Positions 45,558 to 56,160 of a DNA stretch of 64,000 nucleotides are shown piece by piece. The stretch is from Chinchilla lanigera (taxonomy: Eukaryota; Chordata; Mammalia; Rodentia; Chinchillidae): positions 5,359,427-5,423,426 of the forward strand of contig NW_004955423.1 of NCBI RefSeq assembly GCF_000276665.1. Reading direction: 5' to 3'. The position numbers were made by a program, and so were the translations under genes. The notes under the pieces were generated by a model. That model saw only the letters and a program-made list of their open reading frames with translations. It was not told the origin of the DNA and ran no database searches. How positions within the stretch are numbered: position 1 is the stretch's first letter; each line of letters begins with the position of its first letter.

Positions 45558-45904
45558 TGTTACGGTTTGTGCCTGTGTGTTCCCCCAAAGCCACATGCCA
45601 TCAACGTGTTGGCTTTTAGAGTTTTTGATTCTGGGTGTGAGTGCTACACTGCCCTGGGGCGGATAGTTTGTACATGTAAGGGAGAGAGAGAGGCTGCTTG
45701 CTGCCACTCCTCCCTTTTGCTCTTGTTGTTTTTGCTGCCTTCTGCCACCAGGAACTGTTCCCCTCTGCCATGTGCCACCCTGCCTTGGAGCCAGCCAAGT
45801 ATGGACTGAAAACTCCACAAATTGTGAGCTAAATAAACCTTTCCTTCCTTAATTTTAGGCATCAGGTATTCTGTCTCAGCAACAAGAGAAAAGTAACCAA
45901 GACA
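45558..45904 (+). repeat. MaLR-type LTR (MST/MLT/ORR1-like)
   Basis: 347 bp, from tgttacggtttgtgcctgtg to accaagaca. It includes aattgtgagctaaataaacc (polyA signal AATAAA) and aggtattctgtctcagcaac, the classic MaLR 3' half. Confidence 0.7.
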
Positions 45905-46990
45905 GCTAGGCAAACTAGAAGTTAGGAAGAATGAGGAGAAACTTTCTGTACAGCCAAGAAATTATCTCAGCTATAGATGAAGAGAAAGAAAACTTCATGA
46001 AGTAACGTTGTAACCAACACTGCACAATGAAACTTGAAAAAGGATTTTGTCTTTTAGAGACAAGTGGCTTCTTCAAATGTCCTCAGGCCTTGGGTATAAT
46101 AACCTGTCACCCCCACTTATTCTCAGCCCAGGTGGGTGGACAGAGTATGCAGATGCTGGACAAGGAGGTCAAGATCCAGTTTCATTTCCACTGGCAAGGG
46201 GGAGAGAGAAGTCAGGGCCCAAGAAGGGTTGGAACAAGCCTGGACCTAGTACAGTTAGACACAATGAAGCTGAGTCACTCTTTCCTCCAATAGAGGAGCT
46301 AGGGCATGGCAAAGCTGGCTGGGAAAATGAGCAGCATCTGTCGATTACAAGATCCCAGGGCAACACCAGGACCCTGTACATAGAACTTCTTCTGAGCTCC
46401 CACAAAACTGGAAGCCACAAGGCCACCCTAGAGCACCGTGCTGGGGAAGGTGCAGTGCAGTGCTTATTCCGCCTCCAGCATCTGCCGCACACAGGCAATA
46501 GAAGGAAGCTGCCTGAATCCAACAGTCCATGTGCTTTTGAGTCTCGGCGAGCTCAAGTCATGGCAAATAATTGTCTGCATTTTAATGTGTCAGCTAACCG
46601 GTCTGTGGACATCAAAAGTTATACAGTCTTCCTTTCCATTTTGATCAGACATTGAGGAAAGGTTTTTAAAATTTCCAAAACTATGATCAATTTTTTTGTA
46701 TATTTGTGACCCTATACATAAATATATTACCTAAGAATTTTCGAGTAGAATGTATAGAATTGCACTCTGACATTCAATGGCCCCCCTAAATTTTTTTACC
46801 ACTATCTTCAGCTTTTTCATGTTATTCTTTCTTTATTTGGTTTTTTATTAAGTTATTGGTGCAACTTAGATATACATAATGATTATATTCATCAAAGAGA
46901 ATTTGTATGTATACATGATATATCTTGATTCCTCTTTTTCTCCATTCCTCTCCTCTCTCTTCAACCCCAAAATTTGGTTACATCTCTACA
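45905..46990. other. intergenic, long chance ORF
   Basis: It contains a 202-codon plus-strand ORF at 46047-46655 with no recognisable domain, signal peptide or Kozak support. No repeat recognised. Confidence 0.4.
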
Positions 46991-46994
46991 AGGC

Positions 46995-47145
46995 TTTTTT
47001 CTTGGTGATGGTGGTACTTGGGGATAGCACGCAGGGTTTTCACATTGAGCTAATATCATTAAATTGCTCAGGTTTGGCTTGAACTTTCAATCTTCTGCCT
47101 CAGCTTCCCAGAGTGCTGGGATTACAGGCATGTGCTACCACACCT
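46995..47145 (-). mobile_element. B1+ID dimer SINE, decayed
   Basis: ggtggtacttggggatagca (ID half), then attgctcaggtttggcttga and gagtgctgggattacaggca (B1 half). Confidence 0.7.
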
Positions 47146-47216
47146 CTTCTTTTTTTTTTTTTTTTCATTTTGAAGAGTGAAAGAAGGACAACATAGCAAT
47201 AAGGGGATTCACCGAA

Positions 47217-47620
47217 TTACAGACAAAGTGGTAGGACTTTATCAATGGTTGTTATTTTACCTATTGATGTCTTTAAGATAGTTTCTCAGGAAAACAAATA
47301 GACAAATAATAGTGAGTTACAGACAAAAATGGCAGGAAATTATCAATGGTTGTTATACTATAGCTTGGATTCTCCAAAGTGGTCTCTAGGGAAAATAAAT
47401 AGAGCTATACATTAGTGATCAATCAAATAATCCTTGACTATTCTCAATGGTTGTTGCTGAAAACACATAGTAACAAACATACATCCATTTACAAAATAGC
47501 ATAGGAATAATAGAAATATTACAGAATTATGGACAGATTGGTAGGAAATCATCAATGGCTGCTGCAATACATGTTGGCATTCTCTAAGTGGCTTCTGAGG
47601 AAAACAAAGATATGCAAGAA
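47217..47620 (+). repeat. tandem repeat, four units of ~101-108 bp
   Basis: The anchor caatggttgttg/t recurs at 47243, 47344 and 47445, with a variant caatggctgctg at 47553: spacings 101, 101 and 108. Each unit also has a ttacaga-type start about 26 bases earlier and an aggaaaacaaa/t-type end. The units are diverged. It lies immediately 3' (minus strand) of the retroviral protease remnant. Confidence 0.7.
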
Positions 47621-47850
47621 AGATCCAACAAGTAGTTACAGCCCAAGGGTTGCGAAAAATAGTGGATTACCTCCTCATCAGTGACTCCTCTCACTGAGGT
47701 GTGACAGCTGGAAGGAAGGTCAGGGCTGAAAAGAAGGACAGGGAGACCAGCACCAGTGTGCAGCAACGGACCGTCCACCTTTTCCTCTGTAGTCATGATT
47801 TCACGGGGCTCCTCCTTGGAGACAACATTCTGGCCAGAGGGAGAAGGCAC
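47584..47850 (-). pseudogene. endogenous retrovirus protease remnant
   Basis: An 88-codon minus-strand ORF has the LHTGAGLPVLLFSP stretch in place of the aspartic-protease DTG/DSG active-site loop, then a SVRGVT and YFSQPL region typical of gammaretrovirus-like pro domains. The catalytic Asp is changed to His, so it would be inactive. It follows the nucleocapsid remnant at 47917-48282 on the same strand but in another frame, in the normal gag-pro order. Confidence 0.6.
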
Positions 47851-47916
47851 AGTATGCCCTGGGCCCCTTCATTCCTGCTGGACCAGCTGGTAGGAGGGGT
47901 ACGAGCCCCAGGGCCC

Positions 47917-48282
47917 TCACTCCAGAGGGCAGCCGGACCTCCAGCGGCCACCCCCACAGTCAGGGCATGGCCCAGGGGGTCTCCCAGGGCAGTCCCTCCC
48001 TAGGTGGCCCAGCCCCCGACAACGGCAGCAGAGGAATGCAGTCAAAGGACTGCCTCCCAGGGCCCGGAGAACCAGACCCAGGGTCTGCCTCTCCCAGTGC
48101 TGCATCAAAGGCAGCCGTCCCCTCTCGGTCTCTCTGCCCTCTTCCCTTGGCCTCCCCCTCACCACGGCCACAAGACACTTAGGAGGCAACTCCCACCACC
48201 ATCTCAAGCGAGCCCTCGGGGGCAAAAGCCATCCTCCACAGCCCCCTTCCACTATCTGGGGCTGACTGAGCAAAAAAACCAT
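47917..48282 (-). pseudogene. endogenous retrovirus gag nucleocapsid remnant
   Basis: A 121-codon minus-strand ORF with a complete CCHC zinc knuckle (CCRCRGLGHLGRDC, CX2CX4HX4C) in its C-terminal part. After a proline-rich spacer comes a second knuckle, CPDCGGGRWRSGC, in which the expected His is Arg. Two closely spaced knuckles bind genomic RNA in retroviral nucleocapsids. The DNA is GC-rich compared with its surroundings. No start of gag, LTR or primer-binding site was found next to it. It is a different insertion from the plus-strand ERV at 36.5 kb. Confidence 0.7.
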
Positions 48283-48394
48283 CCTCAGGAATAGTTTGTC
48301 CCTCTACTGAACTGGGATCCAGGGAAGTATGCTTTATCAATGCCTCTTGTCTAAGAAAGCAGAGGACATCCCTTCTTTACTAGACTTTCTTTTT

Positions 48395-48518
48395 TCTGTT
48401 TGTTTGTTTGTTTTGTTTGTTTGGTTGGTTTTGGATTTTTTTCTGGTACCGGGAATCAAACTCACAACCTTGCACTTGCCAGGCAGGCACTGTGCCACTG
48501 AGCTAAATCCCCAGTCCC
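48395..48518 (-). mobile_element. ID-like SINE with TSD
   Basis: Reverse strand: ctggtaccgggaatcaaact .. ctgagctaaatccccagtcc. agactttctttttt lies on both sides. Confidence 0.9.
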
Positions 48519-48654
48519 CAGACTTTCTTTTTTTTTTTTCCTGGTACAAGATTGAACCCAAGACCTTTGCCTTGGATTCATCTTCAGGCATTTTCATGTT
48601 TTTTGTTTGTTTGGAGGTGTTTTTTGTTGTTTTTTGTTTTTGTTTTTGTTTTTT

Positions 48655-49160
48655 GCTTTTTGTAAGACAGAGTCTTGCTATATTGTTCAGGCTGGCCTCG
48701 AGATCACTATGTGGCCCAGGCTGTCCTTGACCTCTTGGCTATCCTCCAGCCTAAGCCTGACTCTCCAGTGCTGGAACTGTAGGTATGTGTCACACCTAGT
48801 TTATTTTTTATTTGGAGAGAGAATAACCTTAAGTCACAACAATGCCCAGGCCGGGCTCAAATTTGATTCTCCTGACTCAGCCTCACAGAGTTCTCATTTT
48901 ACGGGAAATGTGCCACCACACCCAGCTCCCTTACTAGATGTTATAACAACTGTTTTCCCAGAGAAAAATATCCCTCCCTTCACAGTCACACCTTATGCAT
49001 GTCATCTTTTTTTTTTTTTTTTTTAAGCAGTGTCTCGCTGGGTACTTCAGGGTGGTCTTGAACTCATTGTGAAGCCCAGGCTGGACTCTAACTCATGGTG
49101 ATCCTCCTGCCTCAGCCTGCCAAGTGCTGGGATTATAAGCATGTGTCACCATGCCCAGCC
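48655..49160 (-). mobile_element. cluster of three reverse B1 SINEs
   Basis: B1-like blocks at ~48660-48800 (caggctggcctcgagatcac), ~48810-48925 (caggccgggctcaaatttga) and ~49020-49160 (ggtcttgaactcattgtgaa .. caagtgctgggattataagc). Confidence 0.75.
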
Positions 49161-52120
49161 ACTTTTTGATAGCACATATATTTGTGAGCAATTATTTTTA
49201 AGAATAAAGCACATGAAGATTAAAATTAGACAAAAAATTTCTAAGAATTTGACTAAGAATTACAACCACTTCCATCAAACCAGATATTAATGCATGTTTC
49301 ACAAAAACAAAATCAAATAGCCCACCAGTTGTATGATTATGCTGTCCTCTTTTTAAATATGAAACTAAAACATTTCAGAAATAAAGGAAGTTTTGTTACG
49401 TATATGCACTAACTATATTATTATTTTATACTCAACCTAAGACAATCCCTCTTCACTAAGTACTGCTCAGGCAAGGTACAAAGTTAGAAATCATGTTCTA
49501 GAATTCACATTCCAGTGGGAGAACAGGAGAGTAAACTAGTAATTTAAACATATAATAGTCATGCTGGATGTGGGAGGGCGTGACCGTAATCCCTACACTT
49601 TGGAGACTGAGATAGGAGGACTTCAAATTTGAGACCAGCCTGGACTACCTAGTGGGGAAATGCAGAAGTGGCATGGACTTCTATGCTGCCTTTATGCCGC
49701 ATCTTAACACAAATGCCACAGAATAAAATTATTTAAACTACTGGGAAATGGCGAACCCATTTTGAGTTTGGAGGTTTTAACAGAAGAGTTACAACCAAGT
49801 TAACTTTGATTTTTTGTTTTTGTTTCACTTTATTTTGTTTTGTTTGAGACAGGGTCTCACTATGTAGCCCTGGCTAGTCTCTAACTCATGATTCTCCTGC
49901 CTGCTTGCCCACTGCTGAGATTAGAGGAGTGTGCCACCCCACCAGGTTTGATATTTTATTAATTTGAAAAACCCACCCCAACAGGGCATGGTGGTGCACA
50001 CCAGTAACCCCAGCGCTCAGGAGACTGAGGCAGGAAGATCGCTGAGAGTTCAAGCCTACCTTGGGCTGCATAGTATGACCTTGTCTCAAAAATACATTTT
50101 TTAAAACTCTTGACTTAGTAGTGAGATATGAATGCTCCAATAATAACAGCTCTAGCAATGATAAAATGTGCTCCTGTGTGATGTGTGAGCCTAAGATACT
50201 GCAGAGACTGCCTGCTTTGGCTGAGATCAATGGAGAGATCTTAGCGGGGACAAAGGCTCCACTTCATGGAAGTGTAGGGCAGGAGTCTTTGTGAAGGAGC
50301 AAAATCCTAGGCAGGAATGATCAAAAACTAGTGAGAATAAGCAGGTATAATGGAAAATTTTGTTTTAGTAGCAAGCAATAAAGAAACAAAACACCCCCAA
50401 AGAAATGTTAGGGGAAAAAAAAAAAAAAAAAAACAGTGTTAGCTCTAATAGGGAAGCTCTCTTCTTGGTGAAACTCATTAATTTGGCTTAATTATTGTGG
50501 ATAGTCCAACTGATGATATCTTAAAATAGTCTTTCACACAAGGAGTCTTTACATCATATAAACCCATATTTGTTGGGTATCTCCTGTATGCAACAGGGTT
50601 AGTCACAAAGGTGCAAAGAAAATATCACCACAGTTTACTTTTAAGCACCTGAAATAATAGAATCAGCCTTGGTAAAACATTGCTTAGAAAAGGCCCTTTG
50701 TACCTGGATTGGTTTTAACGTCTAAAATGCACTAAGATGTTAGGGGCCTTCCGTAAACCATTCCCCTGTTTTGAACAGAAAAGTGGCTTCCTGTTTTGGA
50801 ACGTTATGACTAAAGTCACAAGTTTCCTACTTTTAGCATTTATCTTGCTTGCAATTTTATATTCTTATAACTAATGTTGCAGTGGCCATCTTCATGAACA
50901 TAGTCGCTCATATGTCAGACTACTTTCTTACCCCAGTTCTCAGAAGTGGGATTACTGGCTCAAGAGATTTTAACAGATAAATCATTTTTGGAGTACTGCC
51001 AGATTGTTCTTTAAAAGGGCTATATCCATTTATAATATGATGAACAGGCATGACAGTAATGAGAGAAGCTTTTTAATATCACTATCCCATGGTCACACTT
51101 AATGAATACTTTCAGTTTTAATTTAAGATGGAAATAGTATGAGATTATTTGAAAATGGGTATTCATTTTACAGAATAAGGCATTCAGTCTGTGATTTTTA
51201 TGGAAACAGTAAAAATCCAATGCTAAAATTCAGTCCTTAAGAATCAAATAACACACCACATGAATAAGAACGTGTTCTACCTTCTCATTTTTTCACAATT
51301 ACTCCTCAAGGAACTTGATTAAAAGAATGTTAAGAGCAAACTTTAGGCTAAAATCAATGTACTTGAGAACACTTTTAAGAAACTATAGTTTCATCTATCA
51401 CTCAAATTGTTTGTGATATTTATTATAAAATGAAAAGTTTGTTATTGGGGAAAATAGGAATTTCAAGATATATGTATAATAAAACAACACTAAATAGTGC
51501 AGTAAGACTTTTGAAGTCACATACTACAAAACGATGTCTTTCTGAAAACATTCTTAAAGTCACAGATTCTTAATTTGAAACTTTCAGGGTTATCTGCTTT
51601 ATTCTGTTTGTCAAAATAGCTCAGGAGACCAAAATAACATTGCTATTCAATGACCATTAGAGTAAAAAGAGAATTAATTTCTAATAGTCTTTGTTCCTGA
51701 TTCCATAAGAAGACAACCAACAGTGAAAACTTTCTATTTATAGATGATTAATGTTTTAAGCCTATATGTGACCTGTTGCTTCTTGGGAAGTTGCTGGCTT
51801 TTTCCGGTAAGAAGCTGGATTTCTTCTCAAATAAAGGGCAAGACAAATCAAGATTCAAATGAATCACTAAACAAATAAATAAAGTCAGGATCACACATGC
51901 AAGTCCATTTAGCAATGGGATATGAGCCAGACACATTTCAGTTTAGGTAGCACTTGACCTTACAAACTCGAGTGCCCTTGTGTGGACAACTGGCCAGAGT
52001 ATTTTGGATCACAGCTGCCCATGCAGGCAGGCCCACATGACCGCTGTGGGATCACTGCTTGTTAAATGCATTCCCTAATCTTAAACACTCTGTAAATCAA
52101 AATTTCTGTATATTCAGTTC
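49160..52120. other. intergenic with scattered SINEs
   Basis: B1 remnants at ~49562-49662 (+), 49843-49945 (-) and 49985-50095 (+). An L1 3' UTR-like stretch lies at ~50860-51060 (agtgggattactggctcaag .. actgccagattgttcttta). The rest is AT-rich without recognised features. Confidence 0.55.
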
Positions 52121-52129
52121 TATTAGGAG

Positions 52130-52400
52130 GCATCTGCGTGGATTCTGGAGCCAGTTTGCCAAGGTTCTGATCCCAGCTCTGCCATTTACTAGCTGTCACT
52201 TTCTATGACTTCAGGCTTGTGACCTGACCATTTTGTATCTCAATTTCTCCATCTCCATCTATGAGATGGGGACAATAAGGGTACTCAACTTGTAGAGCTG
52301 TTGGAAAGATTGAGTTAATATATGCAAAGCTTTAAAAAAATGGTTACTGGTGTATCACAAGTACTATATGAGGGATTGCTACTATTATTATTGTGGTTAT
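52130..52400 (+). repeat. MIR SINE, nearly full length
   Basis: gtggattctggagccagttt, ctgccatttactagctgtca, catctatgagatggggacaa and ttggaaagattgagttaata follow the MIR consensus in order. Confidence 0.8.
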
Positions 52401-52410
52401 GAATTTTTTT

Positions 52411-52548
52411 GAGACAGGGTCTTGCTATATTGTTCAGGTTGGCCTTCAACTCACTATGTAGCCCAGGCCAGCCTCAAACCTATGGTGATCCTCCTGCCTC
52501 GGGCTCCTAAGTACTGGGCTTACAGACATGCCTCACCACGCCCAGCTA
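52411..52548 (-). mobile_element. B1 SINE
   Basis: Reverse strand: gagacagggtcttgctatat, gtagcccaggccagcctcaa, ccaccacgcccag-type end. Confidence 0.85.
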
Positions 52549-54409
52549 ATTATTAATTTTTATTACTTCTACCTAAATTGAAATAAAGCTTCACTGCTCT
52601 CATTATGAAATCAAAAACATACTGAACATTTCTACACATATAATCTTTATTTCCAAGGCACATTTAGACCTAGAAATATAGCCTTACAATAACAGTTACA
52701 TGAGCAGAAGTGGGAAAATTTTAGGTAGCCCTATCTGTTTGAATTGTACACTACTAACATATGTGTGAGCCTGGGAAATTTACCTTCTCAACCTCTCAGC
52801 CTTTACAGTAGAACCGGAAAAGAGTTGAGGTAATGAATGCGAGGTACCTTCTAGGGCGCCTGATTCGTAGGGGTCTCCAGTAGGTCTTGCAAATCCTTGG
52901 AGAAAGTCCTTACTCCTTTCACTCTCTGTCTGCCAGCAATCTTCTACCACACCATGAGAGGAATAGAGTGTGACACATTCTCCTAGGGTTGAAAATAGTA
53001 CCCTTGGAACCTACACTGCAAAACACATTTGTGTTTATTCCACTCAGAAAAAAGAAAAAGAAAAAATTAGATCTGGATATAATAAATAAAGCCAACATCC
53101 AAATGTTGAGAAGTCTCCATTGCTCTCCAGTTTCTGTGATGCTCTGCTGCCATCCAGGCCCCTTCCTCTAAGCTCACTTTGCTGTCCCTCCCAGACCATG
53201 GGAAGAGCAAGCAGAGCAAGGCCAGTCTCTGGATTTCAAGTGTGAAATGTGGATTCCAGATCTTGCCACTGGGGCATCTGTGTGCCTCATCTTTAGCAGA
53301 GCCTTTCTCTTCTGCCTGGTGAAGCCAAATAATCAAGAAGCAAGCCCAAGAAGTCGCCAGTATGAAAACTTTGTGTGATAAGATATTGTTGGCATCTTTT
53401 TGGTAGAAAGGTTGAGACAGGGTCTTGATATGTAGTTCAGGCTGGTCTTGAACTCACAGCAATCCTCCTGCCTCAGCCTCCTTAGTGCTGGCATTGCAGG
53501 TGTGTGTCACCATGCCTAACTTTAATTGTTGGTAATTTAGTAAGCATTAAAATGCTATGTTTAACAAAATCTTAAAAACTCACTCTTTTAGAAATATATA
53601 TCAATGTGTATAAGGGTTGAGTCAATATATGGGATTTATTTTTGGGTGGTGTTTTGAGAGACAGATCTCATTATTTAATTCAGGCTTTCTGGGAATTCAC
53701 TATGTAGCCTAAACTCACAGCGATTCTCCTGCCTCAGCCTCCCAAATGCTGGGATTATAAGGCATGCCACATGCTTAGCTGGCATTTACTTTAAAATAGC
53801 AAAGGGGTGGGGGGATATATAAAACAAATTGGTCAAATCTTGCAGTTTAATCTGGATGGTGGGTTATCATGATGATGTGTTGCATTATTCTCTCTAATTT
53901 TGGTGTATTTGGACAATTTCATACATGACTAAAAATTAAGAAAACCCTCACATTTCTAGAAATAATGACACATGTGACTTTCTAGCCACCAGGATTCCTA
54001 GCTCATCCCATCTCCAGTAGAGTTTACTTACATCTGGTCATAAGCTTCACTGAGTCCTCTGCTCTTTCTATTCCAGCAATATGTCTTAAAATTTCCAAAC
54101 AAATAGGTCAGACATGTTTTAAGTTCGGAAACTGCCATATTCTCCCAATAGTACCATCCAGACTTCTTGGTTACAGACACTCAGATATCAATGTTTCTCA
54201 TGACCTCTAAAAGTGAGGTCATGAGATAAATGTAATAAATTTTCAAAACATTATGCTGGGTGAAAGAATCTAGACACAAGATGGCATAGCATGTGATCCC
54301 ATTTATGTGAAAAGTCCAGAAAGCAATTAGTATCTCTGGGCCTGGGAGCGGAATACACATTTACTATGAAGAGGCATGAACAATTTTATTGGGGTGACAG
54401 AAATGGGCC
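52549..54409. other. intergenic with two reverse B1 SINEs
   Basis: B1s at ~53413-53520 and ~53655-53790 (both minus). No gene or other repeat recognised. Confidence 0.6.
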
Positions 54410-54880
54410 TGTTACTGGGTTTTGGAGTGCTGGAGTCTCCTAGAAGTGGATTCTTGTTTCTTTCTCTTCTGAGAGAAGAATTGGTCAAGCCAAGCTCAGA
54501 AGAGAGCAAAGCTTTACATTCATTAAAGGTAGGAGAAATGCACGTTCTGCAGAATGAGTTTGGGCCAACTAAATGTAGGAAAATAAGTACGCTGTACAGG
54601 ATGCAAGCTGACCACCAGGAAGGAAAGAACATGGTGGCCATGATGAAAATGGCAGCAGTCTTTTGTATCTCCCACTCCTTGGGACGACATCAGATCTAGG
54701 CCAGCCTGTCAAAAACCTGCTAGCGTTCTTGAAAAGAATTGAAGATAGCACTCTCTGGTTCCACATTCAGGGCTAAGGGAATTATTCTCCACATGTGTTT
54801 TGGGATTTTTAATTAACAGGCCACACCCACTTTCCCAGTCAATTTGCCATGCCATAATCTGCCTCAGTCTAAAATTACAT
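54410..54880 (+). repeat. LTR-like repeat family B, copy 4
   Basis: Starts tgttactgggttttggagtg; shares caaagctttacattcattaa, tcttttgtatctcccactcc and caggccacacccactttccc with the other copies; ends ..aaaattaca. The only uninterrupted copy besides copy 1. Confidence 0.75.
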
Positions 54881-54984
54881 TGTGCAGATAATTGTACAAG
54901 TGGATAAATTTTAAGAAAAATCATGGATTTTTAAGCAGATGAATTTTATAATTTATAATCCTATCTCAGAATTAGGTTTTTTGG

Positions 54985-55373
54985 GGGGTTTTTTGAGACA
55001 GGGTCTTGCTTTATAGCTCAGCTTACTTTGAACTCTTGGCAATCCTCCTGCCTCAGCCTCAGGTATGCACCAACATCCCTAGCCTTTGTTTTTTGTTTCA
55101 TAAGACAGGGTTTTCCTATATAGTCCAGGTTGATCTTGACACAGGAGCCTCCAGCATCAGCCTCCCCACTGCTGGGAATACAGGCCTGTGTCACCATACC
55201 CAGTAGGATTGATGTTATTATTTTTAAAAGATAAACTTGGCCGAGCATGGTGTGCACACCTGTAATCCTAGCACTTGAGAGGCTGAAGCCGGAGGATCAT
55301 TGTGAGTTTGAGACCAGCCTGGGCTACAAAGTGGGTTCGAGGCCAGCCTGCACTGCCTAGTGAGACCCTATCT

Positions 55374-55415
<42 letters not shown>

Positions 55416-55950
55416 AATAAATAAACAAATAAAAGTTAAACTGGGCCTGGAGGCACATGCTTGAGATCCCAGCACTCAGAAGGAGTGCTATGAGTTTGAG
55501 GCCAGCTTAGGCTACAGAGTAAAGCCCTGTCTCAAAAAAAGACAGAAAGATCTGTTGCAAACCCCAGGCTCTTTAACCTCTTAGAGAGAGAAATCAATGA
55601 GGCCAGAAGAAAGTTCTCAGGCAAGGCTGTTTTTTGTTATTTTATTTTGACACTAGAGGTTGAATCGAGAGCCCTCACACTGAGCTGTTTCCCCCTTTTT
55701 TTTAAGACCAGGGCCTTGAACTCACTATGTAGCCCAGGCTGGCCTTCAACTTGTGGCAATCCTTCTGCCGCAATCTCCAGAGTACCGGAATTACAGATGT
55801 GTGCCACCACACCCAGCATCATTTGTACTTTTTATCTTGAGATAGCGTCTTGCTAAATTGCTAAATTATGCAGGCTGGGCACCAACCTCCAATCCTCCTC
55901 CTCAGTCTCACTTAGTGCTGGGATCATAGGCGTGCACCACTATGTCTGGC
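54985..55950. mobile_element. dense SINE cluster with a 38-base A-run
   Basis: Reverse B1s at ~54993-55070, 55090-55205, ~55700-55820 and ~55838-55950. Plus-strand B1s at 55233-55412 (ending in a ~38-base A-run) and 55441-55540. Almost no unique sequence remains. Confidence 0.75.
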
Positions 55951-56160
55951 CAAGACAGGCTTTTATTGAAGGCATTTTCACCAGAGGAAAATAGAGCAGC
56001 ACAACAGTCCTGTGCTACTTCCTGGAGGTTAGTGCAGGGACTGCTGCTAAGGAAGTGAAGGCAGGAGAAGAGTGGCGTCCAAACACATAGAGGTGGGGAT
56101 TTCTCGGCACCTGTGCAATTTTGATATATGCCAGTACATACACTGCATGTTAAAAAATGA

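Noticed and set aside
47701..48294. Plus-strand ORFs of 71-100 codons
   Set aside because: They are shadows of the minus-strand nucleocapsid remnant in GC-rich sequence.
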